Assembly (NCBI RefSeq): GCF_011927905.1
Contig: NZ_JAATJL010000001.1
Span: forward strand, 3,472,001-3,536,000
Direction: 5' to 3'
DNA length: 64,000 nucleotides
Source: Arthrobacter pigmenti
Lineage (GTDB): Bacteria > Actinomycetota > Actinomycetes > Actinomycetales > Micrococcaceae
Below, in pieces: positions 35,674-45,790 of this stretch. Under the pieces are notes generated by a model that worked only from the letters and a program-made list of their open reading frames with translations, did not search any database and was not told where the DNA came from. The position numbers were made by a program, and so were the translations under genes. Each line of letters opens with the position of its first letter. Position 1 is the stretch's first letter.

Positions 35674-37605
35674 TCAGCCGCCCAGACCGTCCAGCAGGTC
35701 CCCGACCACGCCGCCGTTTCCCTGTCCGCGGCCGCGCCCGCGGCTCTCCCCTTCTTCGCTTGGGGCGGGCGTGGGAGTGGGCGTTGGGGTTGCCGACTCG
35801 GTTGGTTCCTCCTCCGCGGCGGGCTCCACCGCCACGTAAATCACCACTTCGCTGCCGGGCTCCACGTTTGAGTCCTCTGCGGGCTCCTGCTTCACGACAG
35901 TGCCGGGTTCGACGACTGCGTTCTCCTCCTCCTCGACGCGCGCCACGAGGGCACGGGCCGGGTCCTCGAGGATGGCGATCGCTTCTTCCTGCGGCAACCC
36001 GATCAGGCGGGGAACGCTCACCAGGCCGGTGGACAGGACCAGGTTCACCTCAGAGTCGGCGGGCACAGTGGAACCCAACGCCGGATCGGTCGAAACCACC
36101 CGGCCCTCGGGAACGGTGGCACTGTTGGTCTCGCTCACCATTCCACCGCGAAGCCCGGCGGACTCGAGCGCGTCACGGGCGGAGGATTCGGTCATCTGGA
36201 AGATCTCCTCCGGAACCGTGCGGTTGGCCGGTCCCTTCGAGATGCGCAGGGTCACGAGGGAGTCCGGCTCCACTTCTGCCCCAGCCTCCGGATCAGTCCC
36301 GACGGCAACGCCCGATTCGACTTCGTCGTGGAACGTGCGCTCCACCTGCGGCCTGAAGCCTGCCGCTGTAAGGGCATTACTCGCTTCGGTTTCGTTCATC
36401 GAATCCACCGACGGTACCGAAGCAAGCACCGGTTGCTCCGTTTGCGAGTTCAGCATGCCGAATAGCACGACTGCGCCGGCCGAGAGTGCCAGCGCAAGCA
36501 GAACCAGGAAGACCGCGATCCAGCCGCGTCGGCGTGAGCGCCGCTTGTCCTCGACGTCGTCGCGGCGGCCGAGCGCAATGGGGCGCGCCGCATTATCCTC
36601 TTCGTGGACGGGATCGGCGGCCATGGTGCCGCCGGCGAGCACTTTCGCCATCGCGCGGGTCTGGGGCGGATCGACGTCGTGCGCTTTAGTAGGGACTGAA
36701 GCCATCGCTTCGGTAGGCATACCGACTGCGCCGGGGGTTATGCCCTTCCTTGCGTCGACAAGCGCGGAGCGGAACTCCGCTGCGCTTTGGAAGCGTTGGG
36801 CACGGTCCTTCTCCAGCGCGATCTTCAGGACGGCTTCGATCGACCGGGGGATGCTGTCGTTGACCTCGCGGGCGGGCCTCGGAGTTTCGCGTACGTGCTG
36901 GTAGGCAACTGACACGGGGCTGTCCCCGACGAATGGAGGCCGGCCCGTCAGGAGTTCGTACAACAGGCACCCGGCAGAGTAGAGGTCGCTGCGTGCATCA
37001 ACCGTTTCTCCCCTGGCCTGCTCTGGGGATAGGTACTGGGCCGTTCCGATGACCGCCTGCGTCTGGGTCATGGTTGCGGCGGAATCGGCGATGGCGCGGG
37101 CGATGCCGAAGTCCATCACCTTCACCTGGCCCTCGGGCGTGATCATCACATTTGCCGGCTTTATGTCGCGGTGGACAATGCCCGCCCGATGACTGTATTC
37201 AAGTGCGGACAGCACGCCGAGTATGTATTCGACGGAGCTTTCCGGAGTCAGGTCGCCAGCTCTGAGGAGGTCGCGAAGGGTTCGGCCCGCGACGTATTCC
37301 ATGACAATGAACGGAACCCGGACGTCGTCGTGGGACCGGCCCTCAACCTCTTCCTCACCGGTGTCATAGACCGAGACGATGGTCGAGTGGTTCAGGGCAG
37401 CAACCGCCTGGGCCTCGCGGCGGAACCGTGACTGGAACAGGGGGTCGCGCGCAAGGTCCTGGCGCAGCACCTTGATCGCGACAGACCGACCCAGACGGAT
37501 GTCACGACCGAGGTGCACATCGGCCATACCGCCCCGGCCAATGAGTTCACCTACTTCGTAACGTCCGTTGAGGACCTTGTCGCTGCTCACCTGATGCCCC
37601 TTCAT
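35674..37605 (-). CDS. pknB: Ser/Thr protein kinase PknB with PASTA domains
   Basis: A 643-residue receptor kinase. The kinase domain (about 14-280) has the glycine loop IGRGGMADVHLG, the ATP lysine at 45 (VAIK), HRDIKPAN with the catalytic Asp147, and DFG. A membrane helix follows a basic stretch (about 365-390). Outside are three PASTA domains (roughly 395-595), the muropeptide/lipid II sensors, then a Glu/Pro/Thr segment and a Gly-rich tail. M. tuberculosis PknB has four PASTA units. The ATG at 37605 has AAAGGA upstream; a GTG five codons later is possible. It is the last gene of the fhaA-to-pknB operon. It phosphorylates cell-wall and division proteins in relatives. Confidence 0.95.
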   Translation of the reverse strand: MKGHQVSSDKVLNGRYEVGELIGRGGMADVHLGRDIRLGRSVAIKVLRQDLARDPLFQSRFRREAQAVAALNHSTIVSVYDTGEEEVEGRSHDDVRVPFIVMEYVAGRTLRDLLRAGDLTPESSVEYILGVLSALEYSHRAGIVHRDIKPANVMITPEGQVKVMDFGIARAIADSAATMTQTQAVIGTAQYLSPEQARGETVDARSDLYSAGCLLYELLTGRPPFVGDSPVSVAYQHVRETPRPAREVNDSIPRSIEAVLKIALEKDRAQRFQSAAEFRSALVDARKGITPGAVGMPTEAMASVPTKAHDVDPPQTRAMAKVLAGGTMAADPVHEEDNAARPIALGRRDDVEDKRRSRRRGWIAVFLVLLALALSAGAVVLFGMLNSQTEQPVLASVPSVDSMNETEASNALTAAGFRPQVERTFHDEVESGVAVGTDPEAGAEVEPDSLVTLRISKGPANRTVPEEIFQMTESSARDALESAGLRGGMVSETNSATVPEGRVVSTDPALGSTVPADSEVNLVLSTGLVSVPRLIGLPQEEAIAILEDPARALVARVEEEENAVVEPGTVVKQEPAEDSNVEPGSEVVIYVAVEPAAEEEPTESATPTPTPTPAPSEEGESRGRGRGQGNGGVVGDLLDGLGG

Positions 37606-37617
37606 ATTTCCTTTGAA

Positions 37618-39366
37618 CTAACCACCCTGGCCGGGAGGCGTGCTGCTCTGGCCAGGCGGGGTGGACGGCGGCGGAGTCTCTTCCGGACCCGTCGAAATGA
37701 CGTACTCGACGACACTGTTCGGCTCGACCTCGGTACCTTCCTGCGGATTCACCGAGAGAACTGTGCCGGCTTCCTCCTCGGATGGTTGGCTGCCGCTTCG
37801 TACCGCGCTGAGCTGAGCCTCCGCGAGGGCCTGCTGGAGCTGTTCCTCGGTTCCGCCGACAAGCCCCGTGGGGACGGTCGTTGTTTCGGGGGCTTCAGCG
37901 AAGATCACGGTGATCGCACTGCCGGGAGGCAAGGGACCGACCGGGTTGAGGTTCAAAACTGTCCCCGGATCAAACTCGTCAGTTACTTCTGGCTGTTGGC
38001 TTACCACGAAGCCGAGCTCAGTTAGCTCCGCCACCACCTGCTCGACCGGATCTCCCTGGTAGGCTGCGGCATCAATCTGGATCGGTTCGGGAGTGGTCGG
38101 CTCCTCGGAGGTCGGCTCCGGCGTGGTCTCCTCCTGCGTCGGAGTTTCGCTCTCGGACGTCGTGGCTGATGTAGCCTGCGTGCTCGAAGCAGGCGGCGTT
38201 GATGGGTCCTCGTCGCCGGACCCTGCCAGGAGTGGCCCGAGCAGGTACCCGGCTACAGCCAGCGCAGCGATGATCAGGATTACAATCAGTGCAATCAGCC
38301 AGGGGCTGCGGCCGCGGGGCTCTTCTTCGCGGGGCGGATCGTCGTCGATCTCCTCCTCCGTCCACTCGCGCGAGGCTGCGACTGCCCCGGCGCCCACTCC
38401 TGCACCCGCGACTGCAGGAAGCGCCGATGTGCTCGGCGCCGGAACGGCGCGCGTCGCACTGGTAGGTGTGGAAACAGGCTGCGTCAGCGGCCCGGTGGGA
38501 CTCCCGAACAGGAGCATGCCGGGGACGGCTGCCTCGGCTGCCCGAATGTCATTGCGGCGGATCGCGTCAACGGCCTGAGCCAGCAGCTCTGCGTTGGCCG
38601 GACGATCTGCAGGATCCTTCGCGAGCATGGAGGCGATCAGGGCGCGCACCGGCGTCGGAATGTTCTCCGGTAGTGCCGGCGGCGCGTCATTGACCTGCGC
38701 CAGGGCGATCGCTATCTGGGATTCCCCGGAGAAGGGGCGCCGGCCGGCCAGCAGTTCGTAACCGATGACGCCGAGTGCGTAAATATCGCTGGATCCGGTT
38801 GCCTGCTGCCCGGTTGCCTGCTCAGGCGCGAGGTACTGGGCGGTTCCCATGACCTGCCCTGTGGCCGTCAGGGGAACCTGGTCCGCGAGGCGGGCGATGC
38901 CGAAGTCGGTGATCTTCACGCGGCCTTCGGGCATGATCAGCAAGTTGCCGGGCTTCACATCGCGGTGAACCAACCCTTGCTGGTGCGCGACGCTGAGGGC
39001 AGTCGCAGTCTGGCCGATGATCGACAGCGTGCGGTCAGGCGAGAGGATCTGTTCGCGTTCGATGATCGTGGACAGCGGCTGGCCCGGCACCAACTCCATC
39101 ACGAGGTACGCCGAGCCGGCCTCCTCGCCATAGTCGAAGACGTTGGCAATGCCCTCGTGGTTGAGGAGGGCGGTGTGGCGGGCTTCTGCGCGGAAACGAT
39201 TGAGGAATCCGGGGTCACCCGTATATTCCTCTTTCAGAATCTTTATGGCTACGATGCGGCCGAGCACTTGATCCCGGGCTTTCCAGACCTCGCCCATGCC
39301 TCCGATGGCGATGCGATCAGTGAGCTGGAACCTGCCGCCTAACGTGATACCTGAAGTAGGCCTCAC
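37618..39366 (-). CDS. pknA: Ser/Thr protein kinase (PknA position) with PASTA-like outer domains
   Basis: A 582-residue kinase. The catalytic domain (about 12-275) shows [13 protein letters not shown] lysine at 42 (VAIK), HRDVKPGN and DFG. After an Ala/Pro-rich juxtamembrane stretch comes one transmembrane helix (about 355-378), a long Thr/Ser/Glu/Pro spacer and two PASTA-like repeats (about 435-565), then a Pro/Gly-rich tail. In mycobacteria PknA has no PASTA domains, so this version may itself sense wall fragments. The GTG at 39366 overlaps the pbpA stop by four bases (GTGA). Operon partner of pbpA, rodA and the phosphatase. Confidence 0.93.
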   Translation of the reverse strand: MRPTSGITLGGRFQLTDRIAIGGMGEVWKARDQVLGRIVAIKILKEEYTGDPGFLNRFRAEARHTALLNHEGIANVFDYGEEAGSAYLVMELVPGQPLSTIIEREQILSPDRTLSIIGQTATALSVAHQQGLVHRDVKPGNLLIMPEGRVKITDFGIARLADQVPLTATGQVMGTAQYLAPEQATGQQATGSSDIYALGVIGYELLAGRRPFSGESQIAIALAQVNDAPPALPENIPTPVRALIASMLAKDPADRPANAELLAQAVDAIRRNDIRAAEAAVPGMLLFGSPTGPLTQPVSTPTSATRAVPAPSTSALPAVAGAGVGAGAVAASREWTEEEIDDDPPREEEPRGRSPWLIALIVILIIAALAVAGYLLGPLLAGSGDEDPSTPPASSTQATSATTSESETPTQEETTPEPTSEEPTTPEPIQIDAAAYQGDPVEQVVAELTELGFVVSQQPEVTDEFDPGTVLNLNPVGPLPPGSAITVIFAEAPETTTVPTGLVGGTEEQLQQALAEAQLSAVRSGSQPSEEEAGTVLSVNPQEGTEVEPNSVVEYVISTGPEETPPPSTPPGQSSTPPGQGG

Positions 39367-40805
39367 CTATTCAACACCGCCTCTATGAGTCTCTTAGCGT
39401 TTGGACTTGTTAACTGCGCACCCGTGGCGATGTCGACATCCTGCATCACGATTGACACGACTACTTCCGGATCATCCGCTGGAGCGAATCCCGTGAACCA
39501 TGAGTTGTTTCCCTGCTCGGGAACCTCTGCTGTGCCGGTCTTTCCTGCTACGTCAACACCAGGAATCGCGGCGTCGCTTGCAGTGCCGTTATTCACAACG
39601 TTAACCATCCACTCGGTGATCTGGTTCGCGTTGTCCGCGCTCAGCGACTCACGGAAGACTTCCGGCTGCGGTTCCTCGATCATGGACAGATCCGGTGCGC
39701 GGACGGCCTTCACCAGGTTCGGCTTCATGAGCACACCGTCATTGGCGATCGCCGCGCTCACCATAGCCATCTGCAAAGGCGTGACCGCAACACTGAACTG
39801 CCCGATGGCGGACTGCGCGAGCTGTGCCTGATCCATACCCGTGGGGAACTGGCTGGCAGTGACCCTGACCGGGACGTAGAACTCTTCACCGAAACCGAAG
39901 TCCTGTGCCTGCTCCAGGACTGCATCCTCGCCGAGGTCCCAGGCAATCTGGGCAAAGGGGGTATTACAGGACTGCTCCAGAGCGAACTCCAGGTCAGCCG
40001 TATCCCGGCTGGCGCAGCCGCCGTTGGTGAAATTGGGCAGTCCCACGTCGGTTCCCGGCAGATCCAGCACGGCGGGGTTCGGGATGGTCGACTCGGCGTC
40101 GAACTGGCCGGATTCCAGCGCCGCGGCCGCGACGACGAGCTTGAAGACCGAACCCGGAGCGACCAGTGACTCAGTCGCCGGATTGAAGTAGATCGACAGG
40201 TTGGGAACCTGCGACAGTTCCTCGATATTCTGCACCACGGCGCCCGTGTCATGTGCGGCCAACAGGTTGGGGTCGTAGGAGGGTTTGGACGCCATCGCCA
40301 GGATGTTTCCGGTGTCCGGTTCCATGACGACGATCGAACCCTGCTGGCCCTCAGGGATCATGTCCCAGGCCATTTGTTGAAGCTGCGGGTCGATGGTGAG
40401 CTCAACGGACGCGCCCTGAGCCGGCGCTCCTGAGAAGAGCCTGGTTACGCGGTCGATGAACTGGTCACTGCTCTCACCGGAGAGCACGTCGTTCTTCACT
40501 TTCTCCAACTGTGACGTTCCGCCGACCAGCGAGAAATAGCCTGTCAAGTGCGCGTACATTTCCGGCTGGTTGTAGACCCGCTGATAGTTGAACTGGTCGT
40601 CCGAGGGTACCGACTCAGCGATAGGGCGCCCATCGACGAGGATGGCGCCACGGTTCTTTCCGTAGTCTTCAAGGATTTCCCGGGTGTTCCAGTCGTTGCC
40701 CTCCAACGCCTCGGCCTCGAAGAACTGAACGAAAGTAAGCGAACCCAAAACCAGTGCGAACATGCTGATGGCGACGATCCAGGAACGGCGGATGGCCTGA
40801 TTCAT
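39363..40805 (-). CDS. pbpA: Class B penicillin-binding protein (PbpA)
   Basis: A 480-residue class B transpeptidase that cross-links peptidoglycan with the RodA partner. There is an N-terminal anchor helix (residues 10-28), a dimerisation/pedestal region and the transpeptidase domain with the active-site tetrad SVFK (219-222, nucleophile Ser219), SCN (279-281) and KTG (422-424). All three motifs are intact, so it should be active and bind beta-lactams. ATG at 40805 overlaps the rodA stop by four bases; the end overlaps the PknA-type kinase gene. Length agrees with mycobacterial PbpA (491). Confidence 0.95.
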   Translation of the reverse strand: MNQAIRRSWIVAISMFALVLGSLTFVQFFEAEALEGNDWNTREILEDYGKNRGAILVDGRPIAESVPSDDQFNYQRVYNQPEMYAHLTGYFSLVGGTSQLEKVKNDVLSGESSDQFIDRVTRLFSGAPAQGASVELTIDPQLQQMAWDMIPEGQQGSIVVMEPDTGNILAMASKPSYDPNLLAAHDTGAVVQNIEELSQVPNLSIYFNPATESLVAPGSVFKLVVAAAALESGQFDAESTIPNPAVLDLPGTDVGLPNFTNGGCASRDTADLEFALEQSCNTPFAQIAWDLGEDAVLEQAQDFGFGEEFYVPVRVTASQFPTGMDQAQLAQSAIGQFSVAVTPLQMAMVSAAIANDGVLMKPNLVKAVRAPDLSMIEEPQPEVFRESLSADNANQITEWMVNVVNNGTASDAAIPGVDVAGKTGTAEVPEQGNNSWFTGFAPADDPEVVVSIVMQDVDIATGAQLTSPNAKRLIEAVLNR

Positions 40806-42214
40806 GCGCTGACCTCCCGGGTGTTGTCTGTGGCAGGTGAGTTACGGTTCTGCTTGCCCTCCGGGAACGTCTCCCGGACCGGCCCTTTGACAGCGGGCCT
40901 GCGGGCGGTTTCTGAGATCAGCAGGAGCAGGGCGACAATGATCCAGTTCGCCAGCAGTGACGAACCGCCTGCGGACATGAACGGCGTGGTCAATCCGGTC
41001 AACGGAATGAGACGCGTAACGCCCCCGATCACCACGAAGCACTGCAGCGCGATGGTGAAGGAAAGCCCGCAAGCTAACAACTTGCCGAAGCCGTCACGAG
41101 TTCCCAGTGCAGCTCGGAACCCGCGGGATACCAGCAGGACATAGAGCAGGATGATCGCGAAGAGACCAACGAGGCCCAGTTCTTCTCCGAGTGCCGCGAT
41201 GATCATGTCGCTGTTCGCATAGGTCACCAGGTCCGGCCGGCCCTCGCCCAGTCCCGTGCCCACTAAACCGCCGTTGGCTAGTCCGAAGAGTCCTTGCACC
41301 ACTTGTCCGCTACCGCCGGGGTTTCGGTTGAAGACCTCCGGGTCAAACGCGTTGATCCAGCTGTCGATGCGAAGGGCGACGTGACTGAAGAGCTGGAGTG
41401 CCACAAACCCTCCGACCGCGATCATGGCCAGTCCAATCAGAACCCAGCTGAACCGCGACGTAGCGACGTAGATCATGGCCATGAAGAGTCCGAAGAAGAG
41501 GATCGAGGACCCGAGGTCGCGCTGGAAGATCAGCACGCCGATACTGACCAGCCAGGCCGCCACCATTGGTGCGAGGTCGCGGAACCGGGGAAACTGCAAT
41601 GGCCCGAGTTTCTTCCCGGCCAAGAGAATGAGGTCGCGGTTAGTCGATAGATAGCCGGCGAAGAATATGGCGAGCGTGATCTTGGCGACCTCGCCGGGCT
41701 GGAAGGTGCCAAAGCCGACGCTGATCCAGATACGCGCGCCGTTAATTTCAAGACCCAGCGGTGTCAAAGGGAGGAGGAGCAGCACCGCGCTGACGATCAG
41801 AGAGATGTACGTAAAGCGGCGAAGAATCCGATGATCCTTGAAGATAATGAGAGTTGCGATCGAAGCGGCCATCGCCACCGTTGTCCAGAGGAACTGGGCT
41901 GGTGCAACCGGATCAACATCCGCTGGCAGCGACAGGTCCAGACGATAGATCATCGCCAGGCCGATCCCGTTAAGAGCGATCACGATCGGGAGTATTACTG
42001 GATCGGCATATTTAGCGCGGAAGCGCAGCACCAGGTGGAAGATCAGCGCGAGAGCGGCTAGCGTTCCGCTCTGGAGCCAGAAGGCGGAATCGAAGGGGTT
42101 TTCCTTTTCCAGGCCCACGATCCAGTTGGCTCCCACGGCAACGGCCAGTGCCACCACGAGTAGGAGTGCTTCGACGTTACGCCGGGGCTTGGGAACTGTC
42201 AGGACATCACTCAT
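40802..42214 (-). CDS. rodA: SEDS peptidoglycan glycosyltransferase RodA/FtsW
   Basis: A 470-residue polytopic SEDS protein that polymerises glycan strands from lipid II with a class B PBP. About ten helices are visible, with the conserved NGARIWISVGFGTFQPGEVAKI, QRDLGSSILFFGLF, and late GLTTPFMSAGGSSLLANW segments (quoted in part). The ATG at 42214 overlaps the phosphatase stop by four bases; an extension to 42232 lies inside that gene. It is a member of the fhaA-to-pknB operon and pairs with pbpA next door. Confidence 0.94.
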   Translation of the reverse strand: MSDVLTVPKPRRNVEALLLVVALAVAVGANWIVGLEKENPFDSAFWLQSGTLAALALIFHLVLRFRAKYADPVILPIVIALNGIGLAMIYRLDLSLPADVDPVAPAQFLWTTVAMAASIATLIIFKDHRILRRFTYISLIVSAVLLLLPLTPLGLEINGARIWISVGFGTFQPGEVAKITLAIFFAGYLSTNRDLILLAGKKLGPLQFPRFRDLAPMVAAWLVSIGVLIFQRDLGSSILFFGLFMAMIYVATSRFSWVLIGLAMIAVGGFVALQLFSHVALRIDSWINAFDPEVFNRNPGGSGQVVQGLFGLANGGLVGTGLGEGRPDLVTYANSDMIIAALGEELGLVGLFAIILLYVLLVSRGFRAALGTRDGFGKLLACGLSFTIALQCFVVIGGVTRLIPLTGLTTPFMSAGGSSLLANWIIVALLLLISETARRPAVKGPVRETFPEGKQNRNSPATDNTREVSA

Positions 42215-43773
42215 TGCGCTCTCCCTCCGCACAGGGCGGGATCGCCCGGATCTGCTTGTGCGCTCGCTGAGGCACTCGCGCTCGCTTCGGCGGACGGACT
42301 TGCCGTTTCGGATTGGTCAGGGCTGGGACTGGGGCTTGGCTCGGCGGTTTCCGAGTTCTCTTCGCCCGTTGGGGTCGGGCTTGCAGACGGACTTGGGTCA
42401 TCAGCAGGTGGACATGGAATGGCTCGAAGGGACTGACGCAGGTCAGCGACGATGTCCTGCGCATGGGCAAGGTCGCGGGCTGCGAGGGTGTTCTCGAGCC
42501 GGTTGCGTTGGAACTCCGGCAGGCTCGCCACCGGAATGTCTGTAGTTTCGTCCACGTGACTGAGGGGGATCGGTCCCAGCGTTTGGGCGACACCGTTGTA
42601 AATGGCCACGTTGCTCTCGTAGGTGGCTACGTAGTAGCGGGTTTGCGTCCACGTATAACCGAACCAGAGAACACCCGCCAGCATGAGCGCCAGTACACTC
42701 AACGCGGCAGGCAAGAGCCAACGGCGCCGGCGGGGCTTCGAATCGTCGTCGTTCTCGTCGTCGTCATTGACGTCGTCCGACTCCGCTTTATGAGTCAGCA
42801 TCATCGCCGCACGGCGTTCGGTGGAACGCTGCGTGACAATCGGGATCTGGCCGGTCTCAGTCGCAAGGGCTGCGGAGCCCACCAGGGTGTGCGGCCGCGA
42901 GGACAGGTCTTCGCGGATAACGTCGGCGCGGATGGCGGCGCCCGGCAGCTGGTCCTCCCCAGTCGCCGGGGTGTCCCCCTCTTTCTCACCTGCAGCTTGT
43001 CGGGCGGGTGGTAACGCGGTGAGCGCCGCGGTGCGGAGGTCCTCGGGGGAGGCGGTGTCGACGTCGACGATGACGATGGTCACGTTGTCGGGCGACCCGC
43101 CCGCCAACGTCAGCTCGACGAGCGTGTCCACACACGCGGTCCGGTCCGGGGTTTCGCGGATGACGCGTTCGACGGTGGCATCGTTCAGGACCGCGTTCAA
43201 TCCGTCGGAGCAGAGCAGCCACCGCTCACCGGGCGCGGCATCGTACGTGTTCAGGTCCAGTTCCGGGCTGGCATCCACGTCGCCGAGGACGCGCATCAGC
43301 ACGTTCTTGTGCGGGTGGATGTCTGCTTCCTCGGGCTTCAGCCGGCCTTCTTCTATGAGCCGCTGGACGAAGGTGTGATCGACGCTGACCTGCTCGAAGA
43401 CGTCGTCCTTGAGGCGATACGCCCTAGAGTCACCGATGTGCGCGAAGGAGATTTTCTCGTCGTTCAGGAGCATGGCGGTCACGGTGGTTCCCATGCCGGC
43501 CAGCTGCGGGTTGGTGCTGACGAGTTCCGAGAGAAGGGAGTTGGCGGTCTGGATCTCGTCAGCGAGGTGGGTGCCGGCGTCGTCGTCGTAATCCTTGCGG
43601 TCCAGGTGGACCAGATCCAGCACGGTTGAGGCGGAGGCGACATTTCCGCCCGCGTGGCCACCCATCCCGTCGGCTACAACGGCGAGATAGCGGCCTGCGT
43701 AGGCGGAATCGTCATTCTTCGAACGGACCATCCCCACATCGGAGCGGGCCGCGAAACGAAAGACCAAGGCCAT
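42211..43773 (-). CDS. pstP: PP2C-family Ser/Thr phosphatase (PstP)
   Basis: A 520-residue phosphatase that reverses phosphorylation by PknA/PknB. The PP2C domain (about 1-240) has the metal-binding motifs VVADGMGGHAGG (33-44), FAHIGDSRAYRL, LCSDGLNAVL and GGSPDNVTIVIVD. An acidic juxtamembrane stretch is followed by one membrane helix (about 350-372), an extracellular helical part and a 60-residue Ser/Pro/Glu/Ala tail. ATG at 43773; three bases after the fhaB stop. Catalytic Asp residues look complete. Confidence 0.95.
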   Translation of the reverse strand: MALVFRFAARSDVGMVRSKNDDSAYAGRYLAVVADGMGGHAGGNVASASTVLDLVHLDRKDYDDDAGTHLADEIQTANSLLSELVSTNPQLAGMGTTVTAMLLNDEKISFAHIGDSRAYRLKDDVFEQVSVDHTFVQRLIEEGRLKPEEADIHPHKNVLMRVLGDVDASPELDLNTYDAAPGERWLLCSDGLNAVLNDATVERVIRETPDRTACVDTLVELTLAGGSPDNVTIVIVDVDTASPEDLRTAALTALPPARQAAGEKEGDTPATGEDQLPGAAIRADVIREDLSSRPHTLVGSAALATETGQIPIVTQRSTERRAAMMLTHKAESDDVNDDDENDDDSKPRRRRWLLPAALSVLALMLAGVLWFGYTWTQTRYYVATYESNVAIYNGVAQTLGPIPLSHVDETTDIPVASLPEFQRNRLENTLAARDLAHAQDIVADLRQSLRAIPCPPADDPSPSASPTPTGEENSETAEPSPSPSPDQSETASPSAEASASASASAQADPGDPALCGGRAQ

Positions 43774-43776
43774 GGA

Positions 43777-44253
43777 CTACGGCCTCAATTCAATGACCGT
43801 CTTACCGATCCGAACGGGGACGCCCGGCTCCACCGGAAGGGCTCGGGTTAGTTGATTACCGCCGAGGAATGTTCCGTTTGTGGAACCAAGGTCCTCGATA
43901 AACCAGCGGCTTCCCTGCGGGAACAGGCGTGCGTGGCGGCCGGAGGCGTAGTCGTCCTCCAGAACGAGCGTGGCTTCCTGTGCGCGGCCCAGAAGGATGG
44001 GGCTGGATGCGAGCTCAAGAATGGTGCCGGAGAGGGGGCCTTCGGTGACGACCAGCGAGCGGGCCTGCGGACGCGAGGGGGCGTCCTCAACCAGCTCGGG
44101 GTTTCTGCGGGCTTCACGTGCCGTAGGCGTTCCGGTCCGGTTGCGCCGGCCCACCACGAGATCCCGGCGGAGTGCGCTCACAACACTGAGTACCAGGACC
44201 CAGATCAGGAGCAGAAAGCCGTATCTCAGGAGCGTTTCGGTCAGTTCACTCAT
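43777..44253 (-). CDS. fhaB: FHA-domain membrane protein FhaB (FipA)
   Basis: A 158-residue protein with an N-terminal membrane helix (GFLLLIWVLVLSVVSAL, about 12-28) and a C-terminal forkhead-associated domain (about 70-158). The phosphothreonine-binding residues are present: GR in ILLGRAQEA, SGRHARL and DLGSTNGTFLGGN. In mycobacteria FhaB/FipA links PknA/PknB signalling to FtsZ and FtsQ in division. ATG overlaps the fhaA stop by four bases. Confidence 0.93.
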   Translation of the reverse strand: MSELTETLLRYGFLLLIWVLVLSVVSALRRDLVVGRRNRTGTPTAREARRNPELVEDAPSRPQARSLVVTEGPLSGTILELASSPILLGRAQEATLVLEDDYASGRHARLFPQGSRWFIEDLGSTNGTFLGGNQLTRALPVEPGVPVRIGKTVIELRP

Positions 44254-44981
44254 ACCTGGCGGCCACCGTTCTGCACGGGAACAAGTCGGAAGGTCATTTT
44301 GGTGCGCCCCATTGTTATGACGGAGCCGTCCGTCAGCTCCGCCTCGCCCTGGACGCGCTGGCCGTTTACGTAGCTGCCGTTAGTGGATCCGAGATCAACC
44401 GCGCGGGCTGTGCCGGACCCGGTGCGGATTTCGAGGTGGCGGCGAGACACCCCTGTGTCGTCGATAAGAATGTCTGCTTCGGAGGAACGGCCAAGCACCA
44501 CTGTGCCGGCGTTGAGGGAGTAGCGCTGGCCGTCCAGCTCGAGGATCGGCTGGTAGCGCGTGGGTTGGCGATTAGGTGCGCTGGGCGCTGCCGGGCGGCG
44601 CGGTCCGGATTGCTTCTCGGTGGCCGAATCGATCTCGAAGTTGCCGGGCTTGAGGTCGGAGTCGCGGGTAAAGGACACCTTCACCGGGCCCTGCAAAGTG
44701 TAATTCTGACTGTTTACGTGCTTAATGACGACGTCGCACAACTCCTCCGCGAGGGTGGCGCCCCACTCCTGCGCGAGGGCGAAGTCAGGGTCGGAAAGCC
44801 TCGCGGTGAAAACATTGGGAGCGAGGGTGCGCCCCTGGGCGAGTGTCATCGACTTGTTATCGAGCTCCCGACGAAGGGCGCTGGCGATCTCAACGGGTTG
44901 AACCTGGGAGCGGGAACCGGTGGAGAAGGCGCCCCGAACCATCTTCTCAAGTCCGCGCTCGACGTTATCCAATAAGCCCAT
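44250..44981 (-). CDS. fhaA: FhaA: DUF3662 plus FHA domain protein
   Basis: A 243-residue protein with an N-terminal DUF3662 domain (about 1-115, starting GLLDNVERGLEKMVRGAF), a short linker, and a C-terminal FHA domain (about 150-240) with VVLGRSSEADILIDD, SRRHLEI and DLGSTNGSYVNGQ. It is much shorter than M. tuberculosis FhaA (527), lacking the long linker. In mycobacteria FhaA binds phosphorylated MviN and slows wall synthesis; the MviN-like partner here is the gene at 2825. ATG at 44981 has GAGGAGG upstream. First gene of the leftward seven-gene operon; its promoter should be in the 275-bp spacer 44982-45256, where I see no clear -35/-10 pair. Confidence 0.92.
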   Translation of the reverse strand: MGLLDNVERGLEKMVRGAFSTGSRSQVQPVEIASALRRELDNKSMTLAQGRTLAPNVFTARLSDPDFALAQEWGATLAEELCDVVIKHVNSQNYTLQGPVKVSFTRDSDLKPGNFEIDSATEKQSGPRRPAAPSAPNRQPTRYQPILELDGQRYSLNAGTVVLGRSSEADILIDDTGVSRRHLEIRTGSGTARAVDLGSTNGSYVNGQRVQGEAELTDGSVITMGRTKMTFRLVPVQNGGRQV

Positions 44982-45256
44982 GTTCAACCTCCTCACCTGC
45001 GTATTTGTGCTGCGGAACGTGCCCACGCTGAAAGCCGCGGGGGCATGCTGGATTGCTGCTCTCTTGGTTCGATACTACTTGGGCGTCCCCTAAATGGCCT
45101 TAACTGTCGGTTCTGCCCACCGATTACTGACAACGATTCTGATCTCCCTTGAGTTGCGTTTGGTGCTCCACCTCACGTTGGATCCTGCGCGTTTAGGTGT
45201 TTTCGGCGGGCCTCCGTTATGCTTGTTTCTGCTGTTCTTAGGAATATTTCTTACAC

Positions 45257-45342
45257 GCGCGAGTGGCGGAACGGCAGACGCGCTGGCTTCAGGTGCCAGT
45301 ATCCGAAAGGGTGTGGGGGTTCAAATCCCCCCTCGCGCACCA
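45257..45342 (+). tRNA. tRNA-Leu (CAG)
   Basis: Acceptor GCGCGAG pairs with CTCGCGC; anticodon CAG at 45290-45292 in loop TTCAGGT; a variable arm typical of tRNA-Leu (TATCCGAAAGGGTG); T arm GGGGGTTCAAATCCCCC; discriminator A and an encoded CCA to 45342. Its 3' end is repeated at 50672-50684, so it appears to have served as an attachment site. Confidence 0.95.
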
Positions 45343-45355
45343 AAGTAGTACCTTT

Positions 45356-45386
45356 CAAACCCTCACGACGTGATCGTGGGGGTTTG
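45356..45386 (+). terminator. Terminator just after tRNA-Leu
   Basis: Stem CAAACCCTCACGA (45356-45368) with its complement at 45374-45386, one mismatch, loop of five bases, then TCATTTCT. On the island model this terminator came in with the island, because another lies behind the duplicated tRNA end at 50693. Confidence 0.75.
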
Positions 45387-45790
45387 TCATTTCTAGGGGT
45401 CATGAGGGTGGCGCCTAGGCTTTTCACTTCTCCGCTTGGCGCTGGCTCGTCGTCCCGGCCGTGGGCGATCTGCAGAAGTGTCGCGAACGGCTCGTGCAGA
45501 TCGCCGTGGACAGTATCGTCCTCGTCGACGAGGATCTGAGTAAACAGGGCCTGGTTGAATAGTCGACGCTGGTGTTCGGGTGGGCCTTGTACGCAGCATG
45601 GCAGTTGGCCAGCAGGTCGAGCGCATGCCTCATAGTTGATTCGATCGCAGCGAACGTTGTGGCGGTTTCGGATAGACGCTGTTCGACGCGATCCAGGCCG
45701 CTACTGATTCGTTCCTGTTCGCTCTTCAACAAGTCCATTGGCAGGGCGCCAGCGTAGTGAGCCTGCAAAAGCTTCTCTCGTTCGCCTTCC
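45370..45790 (-). pseudogene. Large serine recombinase, C-terminal remnant with frameshift
   Basis: Reading leftwards, REKLLQAHYAGALPMDLLKS and EQERISSGLDRVEQRL match the coiled-coil and C-terminal part of large serine recombinases. After SALDL-type helices (HALDLLANCHAAYKAHPN) the frame is lost near 45563: the expected continuation RLFNQALFTQILVDEDD appears in another frame. The N-terminal catalytic domain is missing: at about 45800 the recognisable sequence ends. It is therefore a fragment with at least one frameshift. It lies just behind tRNA-Leu, which fits a decayed integration module. Confidence 0.7.

Noticed and set aside
35253-36356. 367-codon plus-strand frame opposite pabA and pknB ends
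   Set aside because: Arg/Pro-rich composition and overlap with two certain genes show it is a shadow.
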